Under the pieces are notes generated by a model that did not search any database, had not been told where the DNA came from, and saw only the letters and a list, made by a program, of their open reading frames with translations. This document shows positions 10,476-19,694 of a stretch of 64,000 nt of DNA, one piece after another; the stretch's first letter is position 1, and the number at the start of each line of letters is the position of its first letter. Source of the stretch: Chloroflexota bacterium (GTDB lineage: Bacteria > Chloroflexota > Dehalococcoidia > Lucifugimonadales > Lucifugimonadaceae); the NCBI GenBank assembly GCA_002730555.1, contig PCAM01000016.1:27126-91125 (forward strand), in the 5' to 3' direction. A program made the translations under genes and the position numbers.

Positions 10476-11312
10476 CTAACCCCTGATCGGCAGCTCTTCC
10501 ATGCGCGGGTAAGAGCCGAGCACCTTGAACCAGGACGACATCTCCCGCAACCTCTCGATAGTCTCCCGGCCGACCGGGTCCATGCGATGCAACTCCATGT
10601 CGATCATGAAAGTGTAACGCCCGAGCCGCTCCCCAGTCGGACGTGACTCTATCTTGACCATGTTGATCGAGTTCTCCGTCAGTACCCCGAGCGCCTTGTA
10701 CAGCAACCCCGGTTCGTCCTCGGAGAACTGAAACGCCACGGACGTCATGTCGTGGCCCGTGGGAGACCGATCCTTATCGTCGAGCACGACGAAGCGTGTG
10801 TAGTTGTTAGGGTTATCCTGGATCGCCTCTGCGACGACCTCGGCGCCGTAGATATCGGCGGCCCGCCGCGGCCCGATAGCCCCGGCCACGGCGTCCGACT
10901 CCTGCATATCTATAACCGCCTGGGCGTTGCTCAGCGATGCGACTGCCTGCGTGTGTCCCAGGGCGGTCCCGAGGTAGATCCGGCTCTGCCCGAGCGACTG
11001 CGGATGAGAGTAAACCACGGTGAGGTCGGCGATCTTCGTTCCTGGCTTCACCATGAGACAGTGATCTATCGGCACCGCAAGTTCGCCGGCGATCATGATT
11101 TCGTCCGAGCGCACCAGGAAGTCCAGCACGTCCGTTATCGCGCCGTGCAGGCTGTTCTCTATGGGAACGACACACTGGTCGATCTCACGTTTCTCGACGG
11201 CGTTAACGACCGTCGGGATAGACGCGAAAGCGACCATCTCCGCCTCTGGACTGTATTTGTAGGCCGCCTCTTCGCTATACGTTCCGGCCGGACCCAGATA
11301 GCCAAGTTTCAT
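10476..11312 (-). CDS. pheA: Prephenate dehydratase
   Basis: Converts prephenate to phenylpyruvate in phenylalanine synthesis. The 278-residue monofunctional enzyme starts at the canonical MKLGYLGPAGTYSEEA. It carries the PIENSLHGAITD substrate-site segment, the catalytic T172-R173-F174 motif (NNYTRFVVL), and a C-terminal ACT domain with the Phe-binding ESRP motif (222-225), so feedback inhibition by phenylalanine is expected. The frame extends 18 codons upstream, but family similarity begins at ATG 11312. No other aromatic genes are adjacent. It follows the K+ uptake genes on the same strand after a 145-bp gap. Confidence 0.93.
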   Translation of the reverse strand: MKLGYLGPAGTYSEEAAYKYSPEAEMVAFASIPTVVNAVEKREIDQCVVPIENSLHGAITDVLDFLVRSDEIMIAGELAVPIDHCLMVKPGTKIADLTVVYSHPQSLGQSRIYLGTALGHTQAVASLSNAQAVIDMQESDAVAGAIGPRRAADIYGAEVVAEAIQDNPNNYTRFVVLDDKDRSPTGHDMTSVAFQFSEDEPGLLYKALGVLTENSINMVKIESRPTGERLGRYTFMIDMELHRMDPVGRETIERLREMSSWFKVLGSYPRMEELPIRG

Positions 11313-11457
11313 GTGTCGTTGCCACTTCCGGCCCGCCGGACCGCCGATGCCGGACCGATTAGCCACTTACGCCAGATTAGTTGGTTATCCAGGAACTTGA
11401 AGGCGTTTCTCATGAGGGTCACAGCGGCGCATTCCGGTTCACGCGCCGCTAATGGTC

Positions 11458-12123
11458 TTACGGCATCTCCGTGAGCGTCTCCCACAGCGTCTGCGTACCT
11501 TCTACCGGCGTTACAACGATAACCTCATCCTCGGCGCCGAGCACCGTGGTCGGCCGTGGTTCCTCGGTCTGGCCTGTCGGTCCGATGATGAGTATCACGG
11601 TGCTGCCGTACGGCAACACGACTTCAGACAGCATGCGGTTGCCGACTTCCGCGCCCGCCGGGATCTTGATCGCCACGAGCTCACGATGCCGCCCCGCCAG
11701 CGGCATCAGCCGCACAACCGGGTGCGCGGGAACTGTAGACGCGAGCCTCGTCATGGCGAGGTCGGTCAAGGAGACCACGTCGTCCACGCCGAGAGCCTCA
11801 AACAGGGCCGCGTTCTCAGGATCAAGAACCACCGCCACCGTGCTGGGGACGTTGAACACCTGCTTCGCTAGCTGGCAGGACGCGAGATTGACGGCATCGT
11901 TGCCTGTGGCTGCGATGAATAGCCCGGCCCGCGCCACCCCGGCCTCACGCAGGTTGGTTACGTTCGTGCCATCTCCCAGCCGTGCGATGCTGCCGAACGT
12001 TGACCGCAGTGTCTCCACGCGGTCGGGGTTTCTGTCGAGGAGAAATACTTCCTGGCCCGTCACCAGTTGTGACCGGGCCAGCCCCGTACCGATGCGTCCT
12101 GCTCCGATGATGACGATATACAT
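11458..12123 (-). CDS. TrkA-type K+ channel regulator (RCK_N + RCK_C)
   Basis: 221 residues. An N-terminal Rossmann NAD-binding domain (MYIVIIGAGRIGTGLA, acidic residue at the end of strand 2 in LLDRN) is followed by a TrkA-C domain (about residues 135-215, GAEVGNRMLSEVVLPYG...). Such proteins form the cytosolic gating ring of TrkH/KtrB channels and sense NAD(H) or adenine nucleotides. It is the last gene of the trkH-led operon, 8 bp after the single-domain RCK protein. The two may form a heteromeric ring. Confidence 0.85.
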   Translation of the reverse strand: MYIVIIGAGRIGTGLARSQLVTGQEVFLLDRNPDRVETLRSTFGSIARLGDGTNVTNLREAGVARAGLFIAATGNDAVNLASCQLAKQVFNVPSTVAVVLDPENAALFEALGVDDVVSLTDLAMTRLASTVPAHPVVRLMPLAGRHRELVAIKIPAGAEVGNRMLSEVVLPYGSTVILIIGPTGQTEEPRPTTVLGAEDEVIVVTPVEGTQTLWETLTEMP

Positions 12124-12131
12124 GGCTTATC

Positions 12132-12548
12132 TCAGGGGATGTCCGGCACTGTCTGCAGGATCACGTCCGCCACGAGCGCCGTCGGCGATGTGACGGTGAT
12201 CCCCAGGCTCGTGTACAGTTCCCTCAACCCCTCATCCTTGACCCGGCAGACCACGCGTCGTGTGCGGTAGATGGACTTCGCTTTCTGGGCGGCGAGACCG
12301 TTCAACGCATCGTTACCGGAGAGCGCCAGGAATACGTCCGCCTCTTCGATGCCCGCCTCAAGCATCGCCTCGGAACCGCTTCCGTCGCCGACGACGAGCC
12401 TTATGGCGCCGCTATCGACCAGAGTGCGCGGCAGGTTCATCACCTGCGTACGGCTCGGTTCGATGATCGAGACGTCGTGGCCATCGGTCGATAACGACGA
12501 TGCGACGCGCGCGCCGATGCGTCCAGATCCCATGATGACGACCTTCAC
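12132..12548 (-). CDS. Single-domain RCK_N (TrkA-N) protein
   Basis: 138 residues containing only the Rossmann NAD-binding half of a TrkA protein (MKVVIMGSGRIGARVA, VVGDGSGSEAMLEAGIEEADVFLALSGND). There is no C-terminal TrkA-C ligand domain, so the protein is about 80 residues shorter than its neighbours. The GTG start overlaps the stop of the upstream universal stress gene by four bases (GTGA), a sign of translational coupling. It probably pairs with the two-domain proteins encoded on either side. Confidence 0.82.
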   Translation of the reverse strand: MKVVIMGSGRIGARVASSLSTDGHDVSIIEPSRTQVMNLPRTLVDSGAIRLVVGDGSGSEAMLEAGIEEADVFLALSGNDALNGLAAQKAKSIYRTRRVVCRVKDEGLRELYTSLGITVTSPTALVADVILQTVPDIP

Positions 12549-13096
12549 GTAACCAACCGTCCGGTCGTTATCGGTGTGAGATATCGTTCCCCGTCGGGTT
12601 GATCAGACACCTGTGAGGATCCCAGCGCCCTGCCGCTCCACGACCTGCGTGATCCCGGTCGTGTCCTACCTTGCGTCGGCGGCTCACGCCACAGCACCAC
12701 CAGGCATCGTGCGTGTTCCAACACGTAGGGGACGTCCACCCCCAGCGAGAAGTGGCCGTAGTCACTCGGGCATGACGTTCCGATCACGATGGCGTCCACG
12801 TCTCGTTCCGCAGCCTCAAACACCACGGCAGGCCCGAGTTCGCGCGCCTGGAGCAGCTGGGCTTCAAAGTCTCCCCGCGGGAGTTGGACAGAGGTCTCGG
12901 CGTTATGGAGTATCCCTTCACCCCGGGCGGCAGCGGGTCCGACCTCGGCGTCGACGGGCAGCGCGCGGTCCACGGTGATCACGTACACGGCAAAAAGCGT
13001 GCCCTTCACCCGGCGGACCATGTCCGCGCCCTGAGCGAGCACGCCCTGGTCCGTATCGTCTCCTGTAAGCACCGCAAGTACTTTGCCGTAGGCCAT
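12545..13096 (-). CDS. Universal stress protein (UspA) family
   Basis: 183 residues with the UspA fold: first strand KVLAVLTGDDTD, helix, strand LFAVYVI, and a C-terminal DAIVIGTSCPSD...PYVLEHARCLVVLW. The usual ATP-binding G-x2-G-x9-G-S/T is only partly kept (IGTSCPSDYGHFSLG), so nucleotide binding is uncertain. A ~40-residue basic tail (RTRPGSRRSW...) extends beyond the normal end. Its place inside the Trk operon, coupled by overlap to an RCK subunit, suggests a role in K+ channel regulation, as in other USP-transporter pairings (inference). Confidence 0.78.
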   Translation of the reverse strand: MAYGKVLAVLTGDDTDQGVLAQGADMVRRVKGTLFAVYVITVDRALPVDAEVGPAAARGEGILHNAETSVQLPRGDFEAQLLQARELGPAVVFEAAERDVDAIVIGTSCPSDYGHFSLGVDVPYVLEHARCLVVLWREPPTQGRTRPGSRRSWSGRALGSSQVSDQPDGERYLTPITTGRLVT

Positions 13097-13175
13097 TTAG
13101 AAGTCCGTTCCTAATTATTCCACTTTATTCTCTCGTTACAGGGACGACGACACCCGGGGCGTCGGCCGGTCGTTC

Positions 13176-13973
13176 TCAGGTAGAGATCTTGTCCACGAGC
13201 TCGTCACGCCCGGCCACCACAAGGATATCGCCGGGCAGAAGCCCGTCGTCCGGGTCCGGGGAAAGAGTGATCCCATCCCCCCGTTTCAGGGCAAGAACCG
13301 ATACGCCGTACTTATCCCTAACGCCCGTGAATCCCGTCTCACGCAGGGTCATGTTGGCGAACCGATCCGGTACACGGATCCGGCTAATGCCATAAGACTC
13401 CGTGAGTTCCATATATTCCTGCGCATCCGGGTTGAACAGATTGTGGGCCAGCCGGGCACCCATCTCCGCCTCCGGGTGGACCACTTTGTTACATCCAATG
13501 CGTTCCAGCGTTGCGCCGTGCAGTTCGTCGTGCGCACGGGCGACTATATAAGGAAGGCCCATCGTCTTCAGCAACACGGACACCATGATGTTGGCCTGGA
13601 CGTCGGCGCCGATAGCCACAACGGCGATGTCCATGTTGTCCACGCCAAGTTCGGCCAGGACCGTTTCGCTCGTGGCGTCGCCCGCCACTGGATACGTCAC
13701 CTGACCCATAAGCGGTTGGACGCGCGTCTCGCTCTGATCGATCGCCATCACGTCATGGCCAAGCTGGTAGAGCGTGCGCGCTACGCCGGATCCCAGGCGT
13801 CCCAGGCCGACGACGGCGACCTGTTTTTTTGTGGTAGCGATGGAACACCCCCGATAGCCTGTTGCCCTGATTGAGCGCCCGTAAACAACCAGCTCCGGGC
13901 CAGCGGTCTTATCCGGTTCCGGGTACCCGATACCGTGTATCCGTTTGGGAATATCCGGTGCCCCGGGCGTCAC
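13176..13973 (-). CDS. KtrA/TrkA-like K+ uptake regulatory subunit
   Basis: 265 residues. After a ~47-residue N-terminal extension comes the RCK_N Rossmann domain (KKQVAVVGLGRLGSGVARTLYQLGHDVMAIDQS), then a TrkA-C domain (about 180-262). The spacing resembles KtrA/KtrC. The GTG start at 13973 lies 10 bp after the trkH stop. The N-terminal extension lacks any family resemblance and no ATG lies nearer the domain, so the true start may be internal at a non-standard codon. It is the direct partner of the TrkH subunit upstream. Confidence 0.85.
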   Translation of the reverse strand: MTPGAPDIPKRIHGIGYPEPDKTAGPELVVYGRSIRATGYRGCSIATTKKQVAVVGLGRLGSGVARTLYQLGHDVMAIDQSETRVQPLMGQVTYPVAGDATSETVLAELGVDNMDIAVVAIGADVQANIMVSVLLKTMGLPYIVARAHDELHGATLERIGCNKVVHPEAEMGARLAHNLFNPDAQEYMELTESYGISRIRVPDRFANMTLRETGFTGVRDKYGVSVLALKRGDGITLSPDPDDGLLPGDILVVAGRDELVDKIST

Positions 13974-13983
13974 ATGCAGAAAG

Positions 13984-15441
13984 CTAGCCTATTCTAATCT
14001 CCTCGGTCGCGTACCGGTACGGGACCGGGGTGTCACGCCCGGCCATCAGCAGCGCCAGCGTGAGCGGGCCAAATCGCCCGACGAACATCGCCGCCGATAT
14101 GACGATTCTCCCTCCGTCGCTCAGCAGGGGTGTGACACCGGTGGAAACCCCTACAGTGCCTATCGCCGAAAAAACCTCCAGTTGCAGATCGGCGAGTGGT
14201 TGATCCTCGAGCATTGTGAGGAGTACGAGAAAGGACCCAACCGTAAAGGTCGCGAGCGCGCCTATAACGAGAGCGCGCCGCGCCAGTTCTTGCGGAATAT
14301 CCCTGTCGAACGCGGACAGATTTCTCTGTCCGCGGACAGTCGCCACGGTCGCTATGACTATCAGGGCAAAGGTGTTCAGCTTGATGCCGCCCGCCGTGGA
14401 CGCCGACGCACCGCCGATAAACATCATGATTTCGAAGACGACGTTTGTGGTGTCTTCGTGCTCGCCGAAATTGTCGATGGAGAAACCGGCCGTCCGGGCG
14501 ATCGTGGCGTTGAAGAACGAGTCTCCTATCTGGTCCGCCGTGCTCAGCCCGCCGATGGTGTCGTCGTTATCCTGTTCCAGTACGTATAAAAATGCCGTTG
14601 CGGCGATCAGCAGCACCAGGCTGCCGGTCAGGACTATCTTCGTTTCAAGTGAGAAGCGCCGGAACCGCCGGATTGTGATGACCTCAAATATGGCCAGATA
14701 TCCGAGAGCGCCCAGGATGATGAGCCCGGCGACAATGCCGAGAACCCATGCATCTGAGCGAAACGCCTCAAGACTCGCCCCCGGGACATGCTCCCCGGGA
14801 AGAATCACGAGGCCTGCGTTGTTGAATGCGGATACCCCCAGGAATGCACTCTGCCAGAGGGCGCTGCCCAGCGATATCCCGTCCCAGAGGCTTCCGAAAA
14901 CGTAAAAGCGCAGGAACAGCAGCGTCGTCCCGATCAACTGAATGGTCACCGAGAGGACGACTATGCGCCGGATAAGGCGGGGCAACCCGCCAAGCTGCCG
15001 GACGCCCAGACCCTCCCTGATGGCGAGCTGGCTCTGCATGCCGATCCGCTGGCCGACAATGATGAGCAGGAACGCCGCCGCAGTCATGAATCCCAGTCCG
15101 CCGATGAAGGCCAGGATCAACAGGATCACGTGGCCAAACGTCGTCCAGTAAGAAGCCGTATCCACGACGACGAGGCCGGTGACGGTGATCGCCGATGTCG
15201 CCGAAAACAGCGCCGTGAGAAAGGGAGCGAAACCGTCCTCTTCACGAGAGATCGGGAGCCACAGCAAAAGCGTCCCGATGAAGGTGAGTACCAGGAACCC
15301 GTAAACGACAAGCATCGACGACGCCGGCCCGCGGACCGGAACCGAACGACGGGCGACGTTTATATGTACCGGGCCGATTTCAGCCTGGCGGGGACGCCGA
15401 ACGACGGCATCGCCGGGTCTCGGCTGCCACGGAGGTTGCAT
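13984..15441 (-). CDS. trkH: TrkH/KtrB family K+ transporter, membrane subunit
   Basis: 485-residue integral membrane K+ translocating subunit. Four pore-loop selectivity segments can be seen: SAITVTGLVV, SAFNNAGLVI, IARTAGFS and GTVGVSTGVT, each with the signature glycine. The intramembrane loop IGGASASTAGGIK is also conserved. The ~40-residue N-terminus before the first helix is basic and proline-rich. It heads a minus-strand operon with three RCK proteins and a universal stress protein. One pore subunit with three regulatory subunits is more than usual. Confidence 0.92.
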   Translation of the reverse strand: MQPPWQPRPGDAVVRRPRQAEIGPVHINVARRSVPVRGPASSMLVVYGFLVLTFIGTLLLWLPISREEDGFAPFLTALFSATSAITVTGLVVVDTASYWTTFGHVILLILAFIGGLGFMTAAAFLLIIVGQRIGMQSQLAIREGLGVRQLGGLPRLIRRIVVLSVTIQLIGTTLLFLRFYVFGSLWDGISLGSALWQSAFLGVSAFNNAGLVILPGEHVPGASLEAFRSDAWVLGIVAGLIILGALGYLAIFEVITIRRFRRFSLETKIVLTGSLVLLIAATAFLYVLEQDNDDTIGGLSTADQIGDSFFNATIARTAGFSIDNFGEHEDTTNVVFEIMMFIGGASASTAGGIKLNTFALIVIATVATVRGQRNLSAFDRDIPQELARRALVIGALATFTVGSFLVLLTMLEDQPLADLQLEVFSAIGTVGVSTGVTPLLSDGGRIVISAAMFVGRFGPLTLALLMAGRDTPVPYRYATEEIRIG

Positions 15442-15793
15442 CTGGGAGGGTTTCTCGTGCGCCCTGGTTTCAGGTCTGGATTCGATTCAGGGTCACTTGG
15501 CCGCGCGCAAACACGGGCACGTGGAGAGCGGACGGGGTGCGTCCTGGATCCCGGGTGATTCTACATTTGTTAGGCCCCGGACGCCGATTCCTCAGGATTC
15601 CACGCCATACCGGTCCTGGGGGCCGAAACACGAACATTTCCAGTTTTGCGCGCCGGCGGGCAAGCGCTCAGAATGGTCCGCTAACCAGCGCGCGGCATCT
15701 ATATGATGAAGCTGGAGTATGCTCGCCGCGACCGGAACCCTAGGACGTGACCGGTAACAATTACGCCAGCTATCGGACACCCGGGAGGCTGAA
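15442..15793. other. Non-coding region between divergent trkH and yihY
   Basis: No supportable gene. It must contain the divergent promoters for the K+ operon (minus) and the YihY gene (plus), but no clear -35/-10 pair was recognised. Confidence 0.4.
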
Positions 15794-16717
15794 TTGCGAC
15801 CAATCAGGTCCTTTCTGCGGCTTGTTGCCAGTATCGGCAACGAGTTTTTCGCCCGTAACGGGCCATACATGGCCGCGGCGGTGTCCTTTTACGCGCTCTT
15901 CTCCATGTTCCCGCTGATGCTCGCTCTCATCGCCGTGGCCGGCTTTTTCCTTGAATCGGAGAGCTTCCGTGACAGGCTGATAGAAGGCATCCCGGAGGTC
16001 CTGCCGGTCGAGGGCGACCTTGTGGCGAGCATCATTGCCAACGTCACGAGCGGTGCAGCCGTAGGAAGCGTTCTGGCCGCCATCGGTCTGTTCTGGGCCT
16101 CGACGGCCGTGTTCGGCGCCATCAGGAAGTCGATCAACAACATCTGGGGCATCACCAGGACTCGGGGCTTCCTAAGAGAGCGCCTGATGGACATAACGCT
16201 CATGCTCGGGGCGTCGGTGGCGCTGATGGTCTCGATCTTCGCCACCACCTTCCTGAACTTCCTCAGCGAGTTCACCACGGTGTTGTTCCAGAACGACACC
16301 ATCAGCCACAACTTCTGGAGCAGGGTCGCGTTAACGCTGCCCTGGGGCACGACGTTCGTATCATTCTTCTTGCTGTACCTGTGGTTGCCCAATACGCGCG
16401 TTCGCATACGTGAGGTGTGGCTACCCGTGCTCATCGCCGGGACCACGTTTGAGATCGGCAAAGTGGTGTTCGTGGTCTACCTGGGCAACTTCCGCAACTA
16501 CGCCGACGTTTACGGAGCCATCGCCGCCGTGATCGCCCTGATGGCCTGGGTTTACGTCTCCACGATCATCCTTCTTGTCGGCGCTCTGCTCACCTCTCGC
16601 TACGCCGCGTACTTGAACACGCGTGAGCAACGCAAACAACTCGACGAACTCTCAACAAGCCTGGAACGAATCCGCTCAAACGGACCGGTGGTGACCCCTG
16701 CGTACGCTGCTGGCTAG
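15794..16717 (+). CDS. YihY/virulence factor BrkB family membrane protein
   Basis: 307 residues with about six membrane helices. Family landmarks are visible: AAAVSFYALFSMFPLMLALIA near the N-terminus, SIIANVTSG, WASTAVFGAIRKSINNIWGI, a central WLPNTRVRIREVWL, and a last-third YADVYGAIAAVIALMAWVYVS. The exact transport function of this family is not settled. The start is TTG 15794 with GGGAGG before it. It ends 7 bp before the HtrA-like protease, so the two are probably co-transcribed. The C-terminal ~35 residues are charged and cytoplasmic. Confidence 0.88.
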   Translation: MRPIRSFLRLVASIGNEFFARNGPYMAAAVSFYALFSMFPLMLALIAVAGFFLESESFRDRLIEGIPEVLPVEGDLVASIIANVTSGAAVGSVLAAIGLFWASTAVFGAIRKSINNIWGITRTRGFLRERLMDITLMLGASVALMVSIFATTFLNFLSEFTTVLFQNDTISHNFWSRVALTLPWGTTFVSFFLLYLWLPNTRVRIREVWLPVLIAGTTFEIGKVVFVVYLGNFRNYADVYGAIAAVIALMAWVYVSTIILLVGALLTSRYAAYLNTREQRKQLDELSTSLERIRSNGPVVTPAYAAG

Positions 16718-16724
16718 GGTCTTC

Positions 16725-17810
16725 ATGCAGCTGCTCCTCGCGCTCGTGGGCACGGCTATCGCATGTTCCCTGGTGGCCACCGACGATGATCCAACGGCCA
16801 CCCCGCAACCCACTCCGAGCAGCAATCCCACATCCAACGCTGGGAGCTCGCCGGACTTGGCCACACCGATATCGCGGCTTCCGAACCTACGTGACCTGGT
16901 GGAGCAGGTCGCCCCGGCGGTGGTGGCGATAGACACCAGCACGGTAGGCGTAGACTTCTTTCTGAGACGGGTGGAGCAGCGCGGCTCGGGGTCCGGGGTG
17001 ATCGTTCGCCCAGACGGTTACATCGTCACCAACGATCATGTGATCTCCGACGCGTCGTCGTTGCACGTGGCGCTCTCGGACGGCCGGGTGCTGGACGCGA
17101 CCACGATCGGACGCTACCCGGAGAGCGACATCGCCGTGATCAAGATAGAGGTCGATGAAGAGCTGCCGACGCTCGAGTTTGCCGACTCTGACCAGGTGCG
17201 GGTGGGTGACTGGTTGCTCGCCATCGGCAATGCCCTCGGGCTGGAGGGCGGCCCGACGGTGACCCTTGGTATCGTGAGCGCCCGGGGACGGAGACTACAG
17301 ACGGAGATCGGGGCGACGCTGTCCGATCTGATCCAGACCGACGCCGCCATAAACGAGGGGAACAGCGGCGGGCCTTTGGTAGACCTCGATGGCCGGGTGG
17401 TCGGCATAAACACCACGGTCCTTGCCTCCGCCCAGGGCATCGGCTTCGGCGTCAGTTCCAACTCGGCACTCCGATTCTCGGACGATCTCATCGAGTTTGG
17501 TGAGGTGCGCAGGCCATTGATCGGCCTGGCGCTTGAAACGATCCGTGAATCGATCGCCCTTGCGCTTGACCTTCCGGTGTCCCGCGGGGTGCTCGTGACC
17601 GCGGTCGGAGATGGCCCCGCCAGGGAAGCGGGCGTTGAGGAACTGGACGTGATTACGGAGATAGAGGGCAAGCCCGCCGGCAACCAGTCAGAGTTCCTGG
17701 CCGATCTGTGGAGCTACCGCCCGGGCGACAAGATCGCCCTGACGATACTACGAGAGGACCGGCAGTTGGAGATCGTCGTATCCCTGGACGAACGGCCTTC
17801 CGGGGGCTAG
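16725..17810 (+). CDS. HtrA/Deg-type serine protease with one PDZ domain
   Basis: 361 residues. A hydrophobic N-terminus (MQLLLALVGTAIACS) may be a signal anchor or an atypical lipobox (Cys14). A Pro/Thr/Ser-rich linker follows (about 20-50), then the trypsin-like domain with catalytic triad H105 (VTNDHV), D135 (SDIAVIK) and S214 (NEGNSGGPL), and a single PDZ domain (about 255-350). It is expected outside the membrane, degrading misfolded envelope proteins. The N-terminus has no positive charge after ATG 16725. An upstream CTG (16698) would add Arg residues, so the start is uncertain. Confidence 0.9.
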   Translation: MQLLLALVGTAIACSLVATDDDPTATPQPTPSSNPTSNAGSSPDLATPISRLPNLRDLVEQVAPAVVAIDTSTVGVDFFLRRVEQRGSGSGVIVRPDGYIVTNDHVISDASSLHVALSDGRVLDATTIGRYPESDIAVIKIEVDEELPTLEFADSDQVRVGDWLLAIGNALGLEGGPTVTLGIVSARGRRLQTEIGATLSDLIQTDAAINEGNSGGPLVDLDGRVVGINTTVLASAQGIGFGVSSNSALRFSDDLIEFGEVRRPLIGLALETIRESIALALDLPVSRGVLVTAVGDGPAREAGVEELDVITEIEGKPAGNQSEFLADLWSYRPGDKIALTILREDRQLEIVVSLDERPSGG

Positions 17811-17820
17811 CGGCGGGGCG

Positions 17821-18627
17821 TTAGCCGAGGGGAACGCGGGCCAGTTCCTCGTAGCGGGGGCCGTCCACCATCAGGCGGCTTCGATAAAGCACCAGCGACT
17901 CCACCGGGAGGTCCGGTCGCGGCTCCGGTAGTCGCACATGGGCGAACGCCTGCCCCACCTGACCGACGGCAAACGGTGGCACTTCACGTTGCAAGCGACC
18001 CACGGTGAGATGCGGGTTGTAGCGGCGATCTTCCCCTGCGATGCCGATGCGCTCGAGAGCGCCCTCAAGCCGGGCCTGGAGCATTTGAAGACGCTCAACC
18101 TCTCCCGTTATCCCTACCCAGAGAACCTTTGGCTGCGTCAGGTTTGGAAAGCCGCCCGTATCATCCAGACGAAGGGTGAACTTTCCGGACCGGGAAGCGG
18201 CGTCGGTCATGCACTCGGTGATCGCCTCGACGCGATCCTTAGAGGTATCGCCCAGGAAACGGAGCGTCAAATGCATCATCTCCGCCCGCGACCAGCGGAC
18301 GTTGGGGCGCAGGAATTCCGGGACCTTCCAGGCCGTGCCGGTTAGCGCTGCCTTGGCTTCCGCAGACAGGTCCGCCGCAATGAACATCCGCCAGAGACCG
18401 TCTTGTGGTTCCGCCGCGCGCCCGGGAGTCACGCCCGGTCGGGTTACGGTTGGCGCGTGAAAATCGCGACGAGGGATCTCTCTTCCCGGTACGAATGGAG
18501 GGCCGCCGGGGCGTTGCGGCACGAACCGGGCCGAGGCCGGGGCCGGACGGTGGGGTCGCGGGGGTCCGGGCGGGCCTGGATTGCGGGGATCGCGGCCGGG
18601 GTGTTCGGGGCGTGTCGGAAACATCAC
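17821..18627 (-). CDS. thpR: RNA 2',3'-cyclic phosphodiesterase
   Basis: 268 residues. The C-terminal ~188 residues are a 2H phosphoesterase with both catalytic HxTx motifs: H119 (MMHLTLRFLGD) and H206 (NPHLTVGRL). The family hydrolyses 2',3'-cyclic phosphates on RNA ends (ThpR/LigT). The first ~75 residues form a low-complexity Pro/Arg/Gly-rich leader (PGPPGPPRPHRPAPAS) not seen in the family. Translation may instead start at the internal ATG 18387 (MFIAADLS), where similarity begins. It converges on the protease gene with 10 bp between the stops. Confidence 0.85.
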   Translation of the reverse strand: MMFPTRPEHPGRDPRNPGPPGPPRPHRPAPASARFVPQRPGGPPFVPGREIPRRDFHAPTVTRPGVTPGRAAEPQDGLWRMFIAADLSAEAKAALTGTAWKVPEFLRPNVRWSRAEMMHLTLRFLGDTSKDRVEAITECMTDAASRSGKFTLRLDDTGGFPNLTQPKVLWVGITGEVERLQMLQARLEGALERIGIAGEDRRYNPHLTVGRLQREVPPFAVGQVGQAFAHVRLPEPRPDLPVESLVLYRSRLMVDGPRYEELARVPLG

Positions 18628-18749
18628 TTACAAGTTTAGAGCGGCCAGGGCCGGGGCGCAGCCGGTGAAATCACCGATCCGGTTGACGGACGGCTATCAC
18701 CTTTGGCGCGGTCCTCGATCCCATACGCGTCCGTTGAGGTGCGGCCCGC

Positions 18750-19670
18750 GTGGGCAGCCAGACCACCGACGCGGTACGATTCGGTGTCTACACGCCCATG
18801 AAACCCCTCGCTTCCTTACACGCAGCGCCCGGTAAAACCGGCCTCCCGACTCCCAAACGCGGCCTCGACCTGTGGCTGCGCGGGACTCGGCTGCCCGTGA
18901 TCTTGATGTCGCTCGTCAGCGTGGCGGCCGTGTGCGTGAGTAAGGGCGGCGAGGTCGAGTTCATACAGGACGTCACGCCCGTAACGGATGAACTCACGCT
19001 GGTGATCGAGGCGACCCGTGCCGATATCGAGCTGTACCGCGGCGATCCCGGGTCCGTCATCACCCAGATCGAGGCCGGCAACGCGCCGAAGGTGGTCCAC
19101 CGCGTCCGTCCGGGCGGCATCATCCCTACGTCCCATCTGCTGATCGAGACCTTCATACCGATACAGTACGCGCCGAGATCCCGCGCCATCGTCCGCATGT
19201 GGATCCCGGACCAGACCGTGTTGGAAGTGAACGGCGACGACGTGTCCGTTGAGATCAGGGGGCCGCTCGCAAACACCATTACCGTGAGCGGCGACATCAC
19301 GCTCACCAAGGGTGACGCGACCCTCGTGGACGTGATCGGAGATTTCGCGATCAACACAGGTCTGGGGGGGATCACCCTTAATCGTGTCGACGGGGGGTAC
19401 AACGCAGAAACCGGCCGCGGGTCGATCTTTTTCCGGGGAGCTCCGGCCCGATCCCAGGTTAGCCGACTTGAGACCGGAACGGGCAGCATCTTCGCCGATC
19501 TGAGCCGCGACCCTGATATACCGATTTCCGTCAAGGCCGGTCGCGGCGCAATCCTGCTGCATGACGGCGGGGATCCCATCTCCGGCGCGAACATCGCCGT
19601 TGCATCTTCGGGCGCCGCCGCATCCCTGGAGCTGGTCACGGCGAACGGGATCATCGACATCCGCCGTTAG
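18750..19670 (+). CDS. DUF4097-like beta-helix protein with N-terminal anchor
   Basis: 306 residues. One hydrophobic segment (LPVILMSLVSVAAVCVS, about 49-66) is followed by repeated beta-strand units: ITVSGDITLTKGDATLVDVIGDF, INTGLGGITLNRVDGGYNAETGRGSIFF, ETGTGSIFADL, VKAGRGAILL. The alternating G-D/S-I pattern is typical of DUF4097/DUF4098 putative adhesin-like beta helices, probably exported. The GTG at 18750 is preceded by GAGGTG; an ATG at 18798 is an alternative. Function is unknown. It is followed 24 bp later by an oxidoreductase gene on the same strand. Confidence 0.65.
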   Translation: MGSQTTDAVRFGVYTPMKPLASLHAAPGKTGLPTPKRGLDLWLRGTRLPVILMSLVSVAAVCVSKGGEVEFIQDVTPVTDELTLVIEATRADIELYRGDPGSVITQIEAGNAPKVVHRVRPGGIIPTSHLLIETFIPIQYAPRSRAIVRMWIPDQTVLEVNGDDVSVEIRGPLANTITVSGDITLTKGDATLVDVIGDFAINTGLGGITLNRVDGGYNAETGRGSIFFRGAPARSQVSRLETGTGSIFADLSRDPDIPISVKAGRGAILLHDGGDPISGANIAVASSGAAASLELVTANGIIDIRR

Positions 19671-19694
19671 TTCGTCCGCGCCCGCCATCAATTC

